NCBI GenBank assembly: GCA_938041595.1
Contig: CALITN010000167.1
Span: 1 to 6,662, forward strand
Length of the DNA: 6,662 nt
Origin: an uncultured Flavobacteriaceae bacterium
GTDB taxonomy: Bacteria; Bacteroidota; Bacteroidia; Flavobacteriales; Flavobacteriaceae
Direction: 5' to 3'
Shown: positions 1 to 6,590 of the stretch, in pieces
Numbering within the stretch: position 1 is the stretch's first letter
How the letters are laid out: each line of letters begins with the position of its first letter
Position numbers and translations under genes: made by a program
Notes under the pieces: generated by a model
The model's database searches: none
Seen by the model: only the letters and a program-made list of their open reading frames with translations
What the model was told of the DNA's origin: nothing

Positions 1-319
1 GAAGCATTTCGATTTTATCCTTGGAAGACTTAGAAGTCACCGCTAGAATGCACTGATAGCCTTTTATTTGACATACCATTGCCAGGCTAAACCCCGTATT
101 ACCTGAGGTCGTTTCAATGATCGTGCTTCCCGGTTTCAACAAGCCTAATTTTTCGGCTTGCTCAATGATGTGAATTGCAATTCGATCCTTGTTGGAATGA
201 CCGGGATTAAAAGCTTCAAATTTGGTGAAGTATTGACCGGGAAAGTTTTTCGTTACTTCATTGAGCCGGATCATTGGGGTGTTTCCAACCAGCTCTAAAA
301 TCGAATTGTATACGTTCAC
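1..319 (-). CDS. PLP-dependent cysteine synthase / cystathionine beta-synthase family protein (N-terminal part)
   Basis: Translation on the minus strand gives 106 codons of a fold-type II PLP enzyme, cut off at the left window edge, so the C-terminal two thirds are missing. Visible motifs are the N-terminal ILELVGNTPMIRL segment (residues 7-19), the NPGHSNKDR segment carrying the expected PLP Schiff-base lysine (K44), and ETTSGNTG (about residues 69-76), which binds the substrate carboxylate and cofactor. Family members condense O-acetylserine with sulfide to cysteine in the cytoplasm, or make cystathionine from serine and homocysteine; this fragment cannot separate the two. The segment after TSGNTG reads AVTSKSSKDKIEML rather than the MPE-type loop of E. 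coli CysK. I chose GTG at 319-317 because it sits just before the conserved N-terminus and no in-frame ATG lies upstream in the 60-base gap; there is no Shine-Dalgarno sequence. It lies downstream of the oligopeptidase gene on the same strand. Confidence 0.9.
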   Translation of the reverse strand, partial: MNVYNSILELVGNTPMIRLNEVTKNFPGQYFTKFEAFNPGHSNKDRIAIHIIEQAEKLGLLKPGSTIIETTSGNTGFSLAMVCQIKGYQCILAVTSKSSKDKIEML

Positions 320-355
320 CGAAACTAATTTAAATTGGCAAAAGCCTTGGTTGTG

Positions 356-363
356 CAAATTTA
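356..363 (-). promoter_or_regulatory. Candidate Bacteroidota -7 promoter element for the cysteine synthase gene
   Basis: Read on the minus strand these bases are TAAATTTG, a full match to the Bacteroidota -7 consensus TAnnTTTG. The element lies in the 60-base gap between the oligopeptidase stop and the GTG start, about 36 bases before that start, a reasonable leader length. No TTG-type -33 element is seen about 20 bases further upstream, so this is a half-supported promoter. An 8-base T run on the minus strand (about 365-372) just upstream could also serve as a weak termination signal for the peptidase transcript, but no good hairpin precedes it. Confidence 0.4.
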
Positions 364-379
364 CAAAAAAAAGACTTTT

Positions 380-2515
380 CTACTCGGCCTCTAGTTGAAG
401 TAAGAACGTATATTTATCTGCCAATTCTTTTAAATAGCTATACCGTCCAGAAGCGCCTCCATGACCTGCTTTCATATTAGTATGTAAGAATAATAGATTT
501 GAATCTAGCTTTTTATCTCGCAACATAGCAACCCATTTGGCTGGCTCCCAATACTGAACTTGAGAGTCATGATAGCCCGTGGTAACTAATAAATTTGGAT
601 AGGCCTGTTGGCTCACCTGATCGTAGGGGGAATAGGACTTCATATAGTCGTAGTACTTCTTTTGATTGGGATCTCCCCATTCGTCATACTCATAGGTTGT
701 CAGCGGAATGGAATCATCCAACATGGTTGTGATCACATCAACAAAGGGAACCGCAGCGATAACACCTCGATAAAGCTCCGGTGCTTGATTGATTACAGCT
801 CCCATCAGCAACCCTCCTGCAGACCCCCCATAGGCATACAAATGTTCGGCTGAAGTGTATTTTTTTTCAATGAGATATTTAGAACAATCTACAAAGTCGT
901 TGAATGTATTCTTTTTGTGCAATAGCTTACCCTTTTCATACCAATCGCGTCCCATATATTCGCCGCCACGTATGTGAGCTATGGCATATACGAACCCTCG
1001 ATCCAGAAGACTCAGGCGCGTCGAAGAAAAATTAGGGTCAATGGTACTCCCATAAGATCCATAAGCATATTGCAGCAAAGGGGTGTTTACACCAGGCTTG
1101 GTATCCTTGTGATAGATTATAGAAATTGGGATTTCCACCCCATCTCTCGCTAGGGCCCATATTCGCTCTTCGCGATAATTCGCGGAATCAAATTGGGGAT
1201 CCATCACCTCTTGTGTCTTTAATACTTCCTGGGTTTTGTCGTGCATATCGTATTCAAACACAGAACTTGGTGTTTTCAAAGAATTGTATACGTAACGGAG
1301 CTTTTGGGTTTCAAATTGTGGGTTATACCCGGTGTAGGCGGTGTAGGTCTCCCCTTCCATAGGCAAATAATAATCTTCCTTTCCGTCCCATCGAGATACT
1401 CTAATCTGTGTTAATCCATTGGTACGAGTGGTGAGAACCCAATAATCTTGAAACAATTCTAGGTCTTCGATGAGAACATCCTTGTCAAAAGGAATCCAGT
1501 CCTTCCAATGTTTTTTTGATGGTTTTTTTAGTGATGTTTTAACAACCTTAAAGTTGTCCGCACCGTCGGCATTGGTGGTAATATACAAGGAATCCCGATA
1601 ATGAGAGGCTGAGTATTCTAGTCCTCTGGTTCGTTTTTGAATTAACCTGAATTCCCCCAATGGGTCATCAGCTTCCAAGAAACGTTGTTCTGAAGTGAGA
1701 GTACTGTAAGAATAAATATTGATGAATTTTCTGGATTTGGACAATCCAATTCCCACGGAAAAGGTAGAGTCCTTTTCATGGAAAACAAGGACATCATCTG
1801 CTTTGGGGGCCTGCATATCGTGCCGATAGATCAATTCCGTACGAAGGGTTTCCGGATCTTTGTGGGTATAAAAGAGATAGCGTCCCGAGGCGTCCCATAC
1901 ACTTCCCCCTGTGGTGTTCTCCAATTCGGTATCCAGAATTTGATTCGTTTTGAGATCCTTGATATAGATTTTGTACTGACGTCGTGAGATCAAATCCAAT
2001 CCAAAAGCCACTTTGGTATTGTCAGGACTAACGTTGATACCCGCTAATTGGAAATACGCAGTCCCTTCAGCCATTTTGTTGCAGTCAAATAAAATTTCCT
2101 CTGCAGCCGTTAGCGTGTCTTTCTTACGAGTATAAATGGGATAGTCCATTCCCTTTTCATAGCGTGTGATATACCAATAACCATTGTAGAAGTATGGAAC
2201 CGATGCATCGTCTTCTTTGATACGAGCCTTCATTTCCTCATAGAGTTCCTCTTTCAGCGGTTGGGTATGCGCTGTCATTTTATCGTAATAGTCGTTTTCA
2301 CGTTCCAAATAGTCAATTACTTCTGGATTGTCACGTTCACGCAACCAGAAATAGGGATCCATTCGGATATCGTTGTGTCTTTTGTGTTGGTGGTCGATTT
2401 TGTCCGCTACGGGTGGGATTAGGTTTACCGGTGGGGTCATTTTTTGTTTGGATTGGCAGGACATCAAAAAAAGGATGCCCGAACAGATTAATAGTTTCGC
2501 TACAAAATTCATCAT
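380..2515 (-). CDS. ptrB: S9 family oligopeptidase B, predicted lipoprotein
   Basis: A serine peptidase of the prolyl oligopeptidase family, subtype oligopeptidase B, which cleaves short peptides after Arg/Lys. The N-terminal beta-propeller covers roughly residues 30-430, opening with the typical PPVADKI and DPYFWLRERDNPEV segments. The alpha/beta-hydrolase domain follows from about residue 440. The triad is visible: Ser565 in GGSAGG, Asp650 in YHDSQVQYWEP, His685 in AGHGGASGR. Length (711 aa) fits the family. Residues 1-20 form a lipoprotein signal (hydrophobic stretch ending LMSC, with Cys20 lipidated), so the enzyme is probably anchored in the envelope, unlike cytoplasmic E. coli PtrB. The open frame extends upstream to an ATG at 2563, but that would overlap the preceding gene by 44 bases and bury the signal peptide. 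ATG at 2515 (or the adjacent one at 2512) begins the signal cleanly and lies 4 bases after the upstream stop. Co-transcribed with the metalloprotease gene. The S1-pocket acidic pair is E609/D611 rather than Glu/Glu. Confidence 0.93.
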   Translation of the reverse strand: MMNFVAKLLICSGILFLMSCQSKQKMTPPVNLIPPVADKIDHQHKRHNDIRMDPYFWLRERDNPEVIDYLERENDYYDKMTAHTQPLKEELYEEMKARIKEDDASVPYFYNGYWYITRYEKGMDYPIYTRKKDTLTAAEEILFDCNKMAEGTAYFQLAGINVSPDNTKVAFGLDLISRRQYKIYIKDLKTNQILDTELENTTGGSVWDASGRYLFYTHKDPETLRTELIYRHDMQAPKADDVLVFHEKDSTFSVGIGLSKSRKFINIYSYSTLTSEQRFLEADDPLGEFRLIQKRTRGLEYSASHYRDSLYITTNADGADNFKVVKTSLKKPSKKHWKDWIPFDKDVLIEDLELFQDYWVLTTRTNGLTQIRVSRWDGKEDYYLPMEGETYTAYTGYNPQFETQKLRYVYNSLKTPSSVFEYDMHDKTQEVLKTQEVMDPQFDSANYREERIWALARDGVEIPISIIYHKDTKPGVNTPLLQYAYGSYGSTIDPNFSSTRLSLLDRGFVYAIAHIRGGEYMGRDWYEKGKLLHKKNTFNDFVDCSKYLIEKKYTSAEHLYAYGGSAGGLLMGAVINQAPELYRGVIAAVPFVDVITTMLDDSIPLTTYEYDEWGDPNQKKYYDYMKSYSPYDQVSQQAYPNLLVTTGYHDSQVQYWEPAKWVAMLRDKKLDSNLLFLHTNMKAGHGGASGRYSYLKELADKYTFLLQLEAE

Positions 2516-2519
2516 AAGA

Positions 2520-4967
2520 TTAATTGATCGAGTTGCATTGGTAAGAACCGATGGGAGAACCATCGGGGATTTTTGGGGTTAGATTGGGTTTAAAAGCCAT
2601 AGGATTGGTAAAGAAATGCTCGATTTTGCGCCCTAAATAGGCAGCGAAAACGGTAGCTCCCTTCGCCTTACCTGCCTTGGAAATACGCGTAAGAAAGGCA
2701 TCAGAATGGGCTGATACTTGTGGATAAACTTTTTTATTTAAATACAATTGAATCAATTGATTAATGACTTTGTTCTGTAGTAATTGTTGAATTTTTATTT
2801 CAGCGGAAGTCGTATAATTTTTATCAAATATTTCAGTCTGAACGGTATCCAATAAATCACCAAATCCGAGCTGTTTTCCATCAAAGGCCTTTTGCTGTAT
2901 TAAACGATTCACACGCTCGGGATGAAATAACAATGAAAACTGTACTTCGGCCAGTGTTTGAGCCAAATTCAAATGGTCAAAAGCGACCCCTGTTTGGCTT
3001 TTAAAATTCTCTCTACCGCGGCTATTGCCAAAAGATCGAGGAGGTAATAGGGTGTGGAGTTTTTCGGGCAACAGTAGCTTTTGAGGTTCAATACTCCCCA
3101 GAAAAGCTGCCAGAGCTTCCCTTTGAAGTTCTGGTGCTACGGCTTTGGTTTCGTAGTCTATAGAGCCCTTGACAGCATAGGCATAGGACAAGCCACCAAT
3201 AAGCTTGCTTACCGCTTCTATCTGGTAACGGTGCAGCAAATAGATCGGTACAAGACGATCCTCAAGAGTACTATAGGTTTCTCCTTCTTGCAAGTGGTTC
3301 AGTCCCAACTGACCCAATGCCACAGTGCGAATGGCGAGGAGTTTTTCCAGCTCTTCTGTAGGACTGGCTCCATTGTCCCATAAATGCGCCTTGGGATGCG
3401 CCCCTCCTAAGGGTCGTGCATCTTGATCGCTAATAAACGGAATCCCTGCTTTTTCACTGTCATTTATAATTGTGGTCAATGCCTTTGATTCATTGGTACC
3501 TTCGGGGAAATCACTATACGCATAGGCAACACTCACCTTGTCCCAGGCTCCTATTCCCGTATCATAAGCGTTTTCATAGGATATTTTTCCATCCTTAAGT
3601 TCCAATAATGGATGTGGATAATCCATCACAGAGGCCCTGTCTTTTGTACTGGCTGCAAAATTATGGGCAAAGCCTAGAGTGTGCCCTATTTCATGGGCGG
3701 AAAGCTGTCGGATTCGGGCCAATGCCATTTCCAACATGGCTGGATTGCGAACACCCCCTGCAAAAGGAGCTTCTGTAAGCCCTAAGGCGATCATATAATC
3801 CTGTCGAATTCGAAGACTTCCCAAACTCACATGCCCCTTAATAATTTCTCCCGTACGAGGGTCGACGACGCTGCTTCCATAGCTCCATCCTCTGGTGGAT
3901 CGATGCACCCACTGAATAACATTGTAACGAACGTCTAGAGGGTCGGCATCCTCCGGAAGCATTTTGACTTGAAAAGCATTTTGATAACCGATGGATTCAA
4001 ACGCCTGATTCCACCAACGCCCTCCCTCTAACAGGGCAGAACGAACGGGTTCTGGGGTTCCATTATCTAAATAATAAACGATGGGCTCCACAGCTTCGCT
4101 CACAGGCGCACTAGGGTCTTTTTTCTCCAACCGGTGGCGAACAATCAACTCCTGTAGCGTTGCCTCTTCGACCGGAGTAGCATAATCATAATAACGCAGG
4201 GCATTGACCCCAGCGCGGGGATCAAATCGACGGGGCTGATAATTCGCATCCGGCAATTCGATAAAGGAATGATGTTGCTGTACTGTGATCGCCTCCGGGC
4301 TTGGTGTGACACTCGACACCCAGTTGCCTTCCGGTTGGCCCGTAAAGGTCAGCAACACCTCAAATTCAACATTTTTAGGAAACGCCTTGGTTCGATCTAA
4401 TGATAAAGCGGAGCGGCTTTGATCCAGCTTGTAGGTGCCTTGTTTACGTGATTTTAATCGCTGTATGACCCCATGTGCATCTTGTTTTAAAAAAGGGGAA
4501 AGATCAATCCAGTAGACACCCTTTTCTTGCTTGACAATAGGAAATCCAAAAAGAACCGATTTGGCAAACGCTTGTTGCACCGATTTTTTTTCTAATGCGT
4601 TGTTTGTGGTCGCCCGATATTTGTAATTGGGTTGAACCAATAATAGCTTATTCCCTGCTTTTTGAAATGTAACGATCCGACGTCTGCCCAGTTGCCCTCT
4701 ATCCAGTCCAAGATCGTTGCTGCCGATTCCCTCGGAAAGACTGTTCACATAGAGAAACTCTTTTTCTAAATCGGATACTTCCAGTAGAATCTGATCTTTA
4801 GACCTGTGGTATTTAAAGTTGAAAAAGCCATTAAAAACAGCTGCGGATACTGTATTTTTTTTTGCTTCGGCTTTGGCTTTACGATAAAGAATGTGCCGCT
4901 TTTGGTTGGCAAAACCTATCGTGAGAAATAGTGAAAAGATAAGTGCAAGGAACGGTCGAACTCCCAT
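2520..4967 (-). CDS. Exported zinc-dependent metalloprotease, DUF5117/DUF4953 (met-zincin) family
   Basis: An 815-residue protein with a Sec signal peptide (residues 1-20, cleavage likely after TIGFA). It carries the zinc-binding site HEIGHTLGFAH, with zinc ligands His425, His429 and His435 and catalytic Glu426, followed by a Met-turn in SVMDY (Met448). That spacing is typical of metzincins. The N-terminal region, roughly residues 45-280 (FKYHRSKDQILLEVSDLEKE, then LGLDRGQLGRRRI), matches what I recognise as DUF5117, and the catalytic region plus helical C-terminal part matches DUF4953. Such proteins are common in Bacteroidota and are annotated only as zinc-dependent metalloproteases; substrates are not established. 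The signal places it in the periplasm or outside. No Por-type C-terminal sorting domain is apparent. ATG at 4967-4965 is chosen because the signal peptide begins there; no Shine-Dalgarno is present. It is the first gene of a unit with the downstream oligopeptidase B, and is divergent from prfB. Confidence 0.92.
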   Translation of the reverse strand: MGVRPFLALIFSLFLTIGFANQKRHILYRKAKAEAKKNTVSAAVFNGFFNFKYHRSKDQILLEVSDLEKEFLYVNSLSEGIGSNDLGLDRGQLGRRRIVTFQKAGNKLLLVQPNYKYRATTNNALEKKSVQQAFAKSVLFGFPIVKQEKGVYWIDLSPFLKQDAHGVIQRLKSRKQGTYKLDQSRSALSLDRTKAFPKNVEFEVLLTFTGQPEGNWVSSVTPSPEAITVQQHHSFIELPDANYQPRRFDPRAGVNALRYYDYATPVEEATLQELIVRHRLEKKDPSAPVSEAVEPIVYYLDNGTPEPVRSALLEGGRWWNQAFESIGYQNAFQVKMLPEDADPLDVRYNVIQWVHRSTRGWSYGSSVVDPRTGEIIKGHVSLGSLRIRQDYMIALGLTEAPFAGGVRNPAMLEMALARIRQLSAHEIGHTLGFAHNFAASTKDRASVMDYPHPLLELKDGKISYENAYDTGIGAWDKVSVAYAYSDFPEGTNESKALTTIINDSEKAGIPFISDQDARPLGGAHPKAHLWDNGASPTEELEKLLAIRTVALGQLGLNHLQEGETYSTLEDRLVPIYLLHRYQIEAVSKLIGGLSYAYAVKGSIDYETKAVAPELQREALAAFLGSIEPQKLLLPEKLHTLLPPRSFGNSRGRENFKSQTGVAFDHLNLAQTLAEVQFSLLFHPERVNRLIQQKAFDGKQLGFGDLLDTVQTEIFDKNYTTSAEIKIQQLLQNKVINQLIQLYLNKKVYPQVSAHSDAFLTRISKAGKAKGATVFAAYLGRKIEHFFTNPMAFKPNLTPKIPDGSPIGSYQCNSIN

Positions 4968-5108
4968 AAGTGAAATTTTTTCCTAAAGCTATAAAATTAT
5001 TAGTCATCTCTCCTACTCGCCCGATAGAGATCCTCCCGAAACTAGTCCCCGTGGATGTCTTCTGTTCATAGCCTTAGAAACAAGAATCTAAAATTGTTAG
5101 TAAAATGC

Positions 5109-5126
5109 GGAGCTACGGCTCTTTTT
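5109..5126 (+). terminator. Small hairpin with UACG tetraloop followed by T run, terminator- or attenuator-like
   Basis: The plus strand reads GGAGC-TACG-GCTCT followed by TTTT. The stem has four Watson-Crick pairs plus a G-U pair, closed by C(UACG)G, an unusually stable UNCG-class tetraloop, and the T run follows directly. The stem is short for an intrinsic terminator. It lies 50 bases before the prfB start. If the prfB promoter is at 5153 the hairpin is upstream of transcription; if transcription starts further upstream it could act as an attenuator. It could equally be chance. Confidence 0.3.
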
Positions 5127-5152
5127 CCAATAATAGTAAGCGTCAAATAAAG

Positions 5153-5160
5153 TATGTTTG
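5153..5160 (+). promoter_or_regulatory. Candidate Bacteroidota -7 promoter element for prfB
   Basis: TATGTTTG matches the TAnnTTTG consensus exactly. It ends 15 bases before the prfB ATG, which would leave a very short leader of about 10 bases. No clear TTG lies about 20 bases upstream (only a TTTTT run near 5122-5126), so support is limited to the -7 half. Confidence 0.35.
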
Positions 5161-5175
5161 TAGAAAATAATTGCA

Positions 5176-6274
5176 ATGGTTCAGACCGATCAACTGAAGT
5201 CACTAATGGAGCGCCTGGGAGCGTTAAGGAGGTATCTTTGACATTGATGCCAAACGCATTGAAATAGCCAATCAGGAAGAAAAAACCTTAGCCCCTGATT
5301 TTTGGAACCAACCCGCCGAGGCCGAGCAACATATGAAAGGCTTGCGAACCCTTAAAAAGTGGGTGCACGACTATGAGAGTATCCAATCCCAAACCGAAGA
5401 TTTGGAGGTACTGCTGGAATTTCACAAAGCTGGAGAAGCCAGCGAAGCCGAAATAGACCATTTGCACAGCCAACTGATCGAAGCCCTGGAAGCCCTAGAG
5501 TTTCGCAATATGCTATCGGACGAAAGCGACCCACTCCATGCCGTATTGCAAATTACTGCTGGAGCTGGTGGAACAGAAAGCTGCGACTGGGCCGCCATGC
5601 TGATGCGTATGTATCTGATGTGGGGTGAAAAGAATGGCTTTAAGGTCCGGGAACTCAATCATCAAGGGGGTGACGTGGCTGGAATCAAGACCGTTACCCT
5701 GGAGTTTCAGGGAGACTATGGGTTTGGATGGTTAAAAGGTGAAAATGGCGTGCATCGTTTGGTCCGCATTTCCCCCTTTGACTCCAATGCCAAGCGGCAT
5801 ACTTCTTTTGCTTCGGTCTATGTGTATCCTTTGGTGGATGAAAGCATTGAAATTCAAGTAAACCCTGCCGAAATCTCCTGGGAAACCATGCGCGCCAGCG
5901 GTGCAGGAGGGCAAAACGTAAACAAAGTAGAAACCGCCGTTCGCTTGCGTCACCATCCCAGTGGGATTATGATTGAAAACTCGGAAACCCGTTCCCAATT
6001 GGAAAATAAAAACAAAGCCATGCAATTGCTGAAATCGCAATTGTATGAATTGGAAATGGAAAAGAAACGTGCCGCCCGAAGCGAAATTGAAGCCTCCAAG
6101 AAAAAAATTGAGTGGGGTTCCCAGATTCGCAATTATGTGATGCATCCCTACAAACTCGTCAAAGATGTACGTTCCCAGGTGGAAACCGCCGATGTGGACG
6201 GGGTGATGAACGGGCAATTGGATCCTTTCCTAAAGGGTTTTTTAATGTATCATGGACAATCCAAAACGGAGTAA
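5176..6274 (+). CDS. prfB: Peptide chain release factor 2, expressed by programmed +1 frameshift
   Basis: RF2 reads UGA and UAA stop codons in the ribosomal A site and triggers release of the finished protein. The reading is join(5176..5238, 5240..6274): 21 codons from ATG to CTT, then a UGA at 5239-5241 bypassed by a +1 shift, then 344 codons to TAA. The total is 365 residues, the same as E. coli RF2. The first part after the shift (DIDAKRIEIANQEE, then APDFWN) is typical RF2 domain 1 and has no in-frame ATG until 5333, so a frame started there would lose the first 52 residues. The stop-recognition tripeptide SPF is at residues 199-201 and the peptidyl-hydrolysis motif GGQ at 244-246 within SGAGGQNVNKVETAVRL. 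The C-terminal WGSQIRNYV segment is conserved. No Shine-Dalgarno precedes the ATG; the region is A-rich, as usual in Bacteroidota. It stands alone on the plus strand, and the shift is its own feedback control: low RF2 means a slower stop at UGA and more shifting. Confidence 0.97.
5227..5242 (+). promoter_or_regulatory. prfB: prfB programmed +1 frameshift site
   Basis: The bases read AGGAGGTATCTTTGAC: an internal Shine-Dalgarno-like AGGAGG, three bases TAT, the slippery CTT leucine codon, and the in-frame stop TGA followed by C, a weak termination context. It differs from the E. coli element AGGGGGTATCTTTGAC at a single base, and that base improves complementarity to the 16S rRNA anti-Shine-Dalgarno. 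The peptidyl-tRNA on CUU slips to UUU and translation resumes with GAC. The RF2-specific sequence immediately after, in the +1 frame, makes this essentially certain. Confidence 0.96.
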
Positions 6275-6291
6275 ACGAAGCCTATCGTTTT
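6273..6291 (+). terminator. Candidate weak intrinsic terminator of prfB
   Basis: AAACGA (6273-6278) pairs with TCGTTT (6285-6290) around a six-base loop, and the descending arm runs into a four-T tract (6288-6291). The hairpin begins within the prfB TAA stop codon. The stem is short and A/T-rich and the T tract is brief, so this is only a plausible terminator. Confidence 0.35.
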
Positions 6292-6425
6292 CTAAAAACA
6301 CCGTCCCACCCTACTCCCCCTCTATTTATTTTTTATTACTTTTAAGGAAGACAGTATCCAAATCTGTTCTACGATCATGACATACCTACAGCCGATTTCC
6401 GGCCCTTATCCGCAACAGCCTTATA

Positions 6426-6453
6426 CCAAAGTATTTTACCATAATACTTTTGG
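6426..6453. repeat. Inverted repeat next to the recombinase remnant
   Basis: AAAGTATT (6428-6435) and AATACTTT (6443-6450) form a perfect 8-bp inverted repeat with a seven-base centre (TTACCAT). With one bulged T at 6451 it extends to CC/GG, giving a 10-bp stem. No T run suited to termination follows on either side. It sits where recognisable tyrosine recombinase similarity begins, so it may be an old element end or junction, or just an RNA hairpin. Confidence 0.5.
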
Positions 6454-6590
6454 AAAGAACCGTGGATGTAAGATGTATTCAGGAGTTTTTAGGACGCAAT
6501 TCAACAAAGACCACAAAGATTTATACGCATGTGAGCAACAAATCTCTTGCAAATATTAAAAATCCGTTAGACCATATCATCGAACAATAA
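6441..6590 (+). pseudogene. Tyrosine recombinase (phage-type integrase) C-terminal remnant
   Basis: The frame ending at TAA 6588-6590 reads ILLERTVDVRCIQEFLGR, then NSTKTTKIYTHVSNKSLANI, then KNPLD. This is the hallmark end of a tyrosine recombinase, whose usual form is LLE-G-D-R-IQELLGH-S-KTT-IYTHVS. The nucleophilic tyrosine would be the TAT at 6522-6524. Only about 49 codons are recognisable. The frame opens after a stop at 6378-6380, has no plausible start, and the residues before 6441 do not resemble the HxLRHSFATHLL box in any of the three frames. The catalytic LGH histidine is LGR here. The missing N-terminal and core domains and the lost His indicate a dead fragment left by an integrated element or a truncating rearrangement. 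An overlapping 60-codon frame at 6377-6559 in another phase has no family resemblance and is not taken as a gene. Confidence 0.82.

Larger units (their letters stand above)
4968..5175. other. Divergent intergenic region between the metalloprotease gene and prfB
   Basis: These 208 bases separate two divergently transcribed genes and should hold both promoters. Toward prfB there is a perfect TAnnTTTG (5153-5160). Toward the metalloprotease the best candidate is TAATTTTA on the minus strand (4999-4992), a 7 of 8 match with no TTG at the -33 distance, so that promoter is not convincingly located. A short hairpin with a UACG loop and T run lies at 5109-5126. A 31-codon plus-strand frame at 5055-5150 is discussed as a finding only. 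No RNA gene is recognised. Confidence 0.6.

Noticed and set aside
365..372. T run on the minus strand after the oligopeptidase stop as an intrinsic terminator
   Set aside because: The preceding bases form no stable hairpin (AAAAG and CTTTT are separated by a single base), so it is mentioned only alongside the promoter candidate.
2516..2563. Upstream ATG at 2563 as start of the oligopeptidase
   Set aside because: It would overlap the metalloprotease end by 44 bases and put 16 unconserved residues before an otherwise well-formed lipoprotein signal. The ATG pair at 2515/2512 fits better.
3081..3383. 100-codon plus-strand ORF inside the metalloprotease gene
   Set aside because: It is antisense to a well-supported family protein, with no motif, signal peptide or ribosome-binding context.
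5732..6217. 161-codon minus-strand ORF opposite prfB
   Set aside because: It lies wholly antisense to the conserved RF2 coding sequence, and its composition (many Phe, His, Gly) is that of a shadow frame.
6377..6559. 60-codon plus-strand ORF starting MTYLQPISGPYPQQ
   Set aside because: It overlaps the tyrosine recombinase remnant in a different phase, has no recognisable family features, and the recombinase phase carries convincing conserved motifs.
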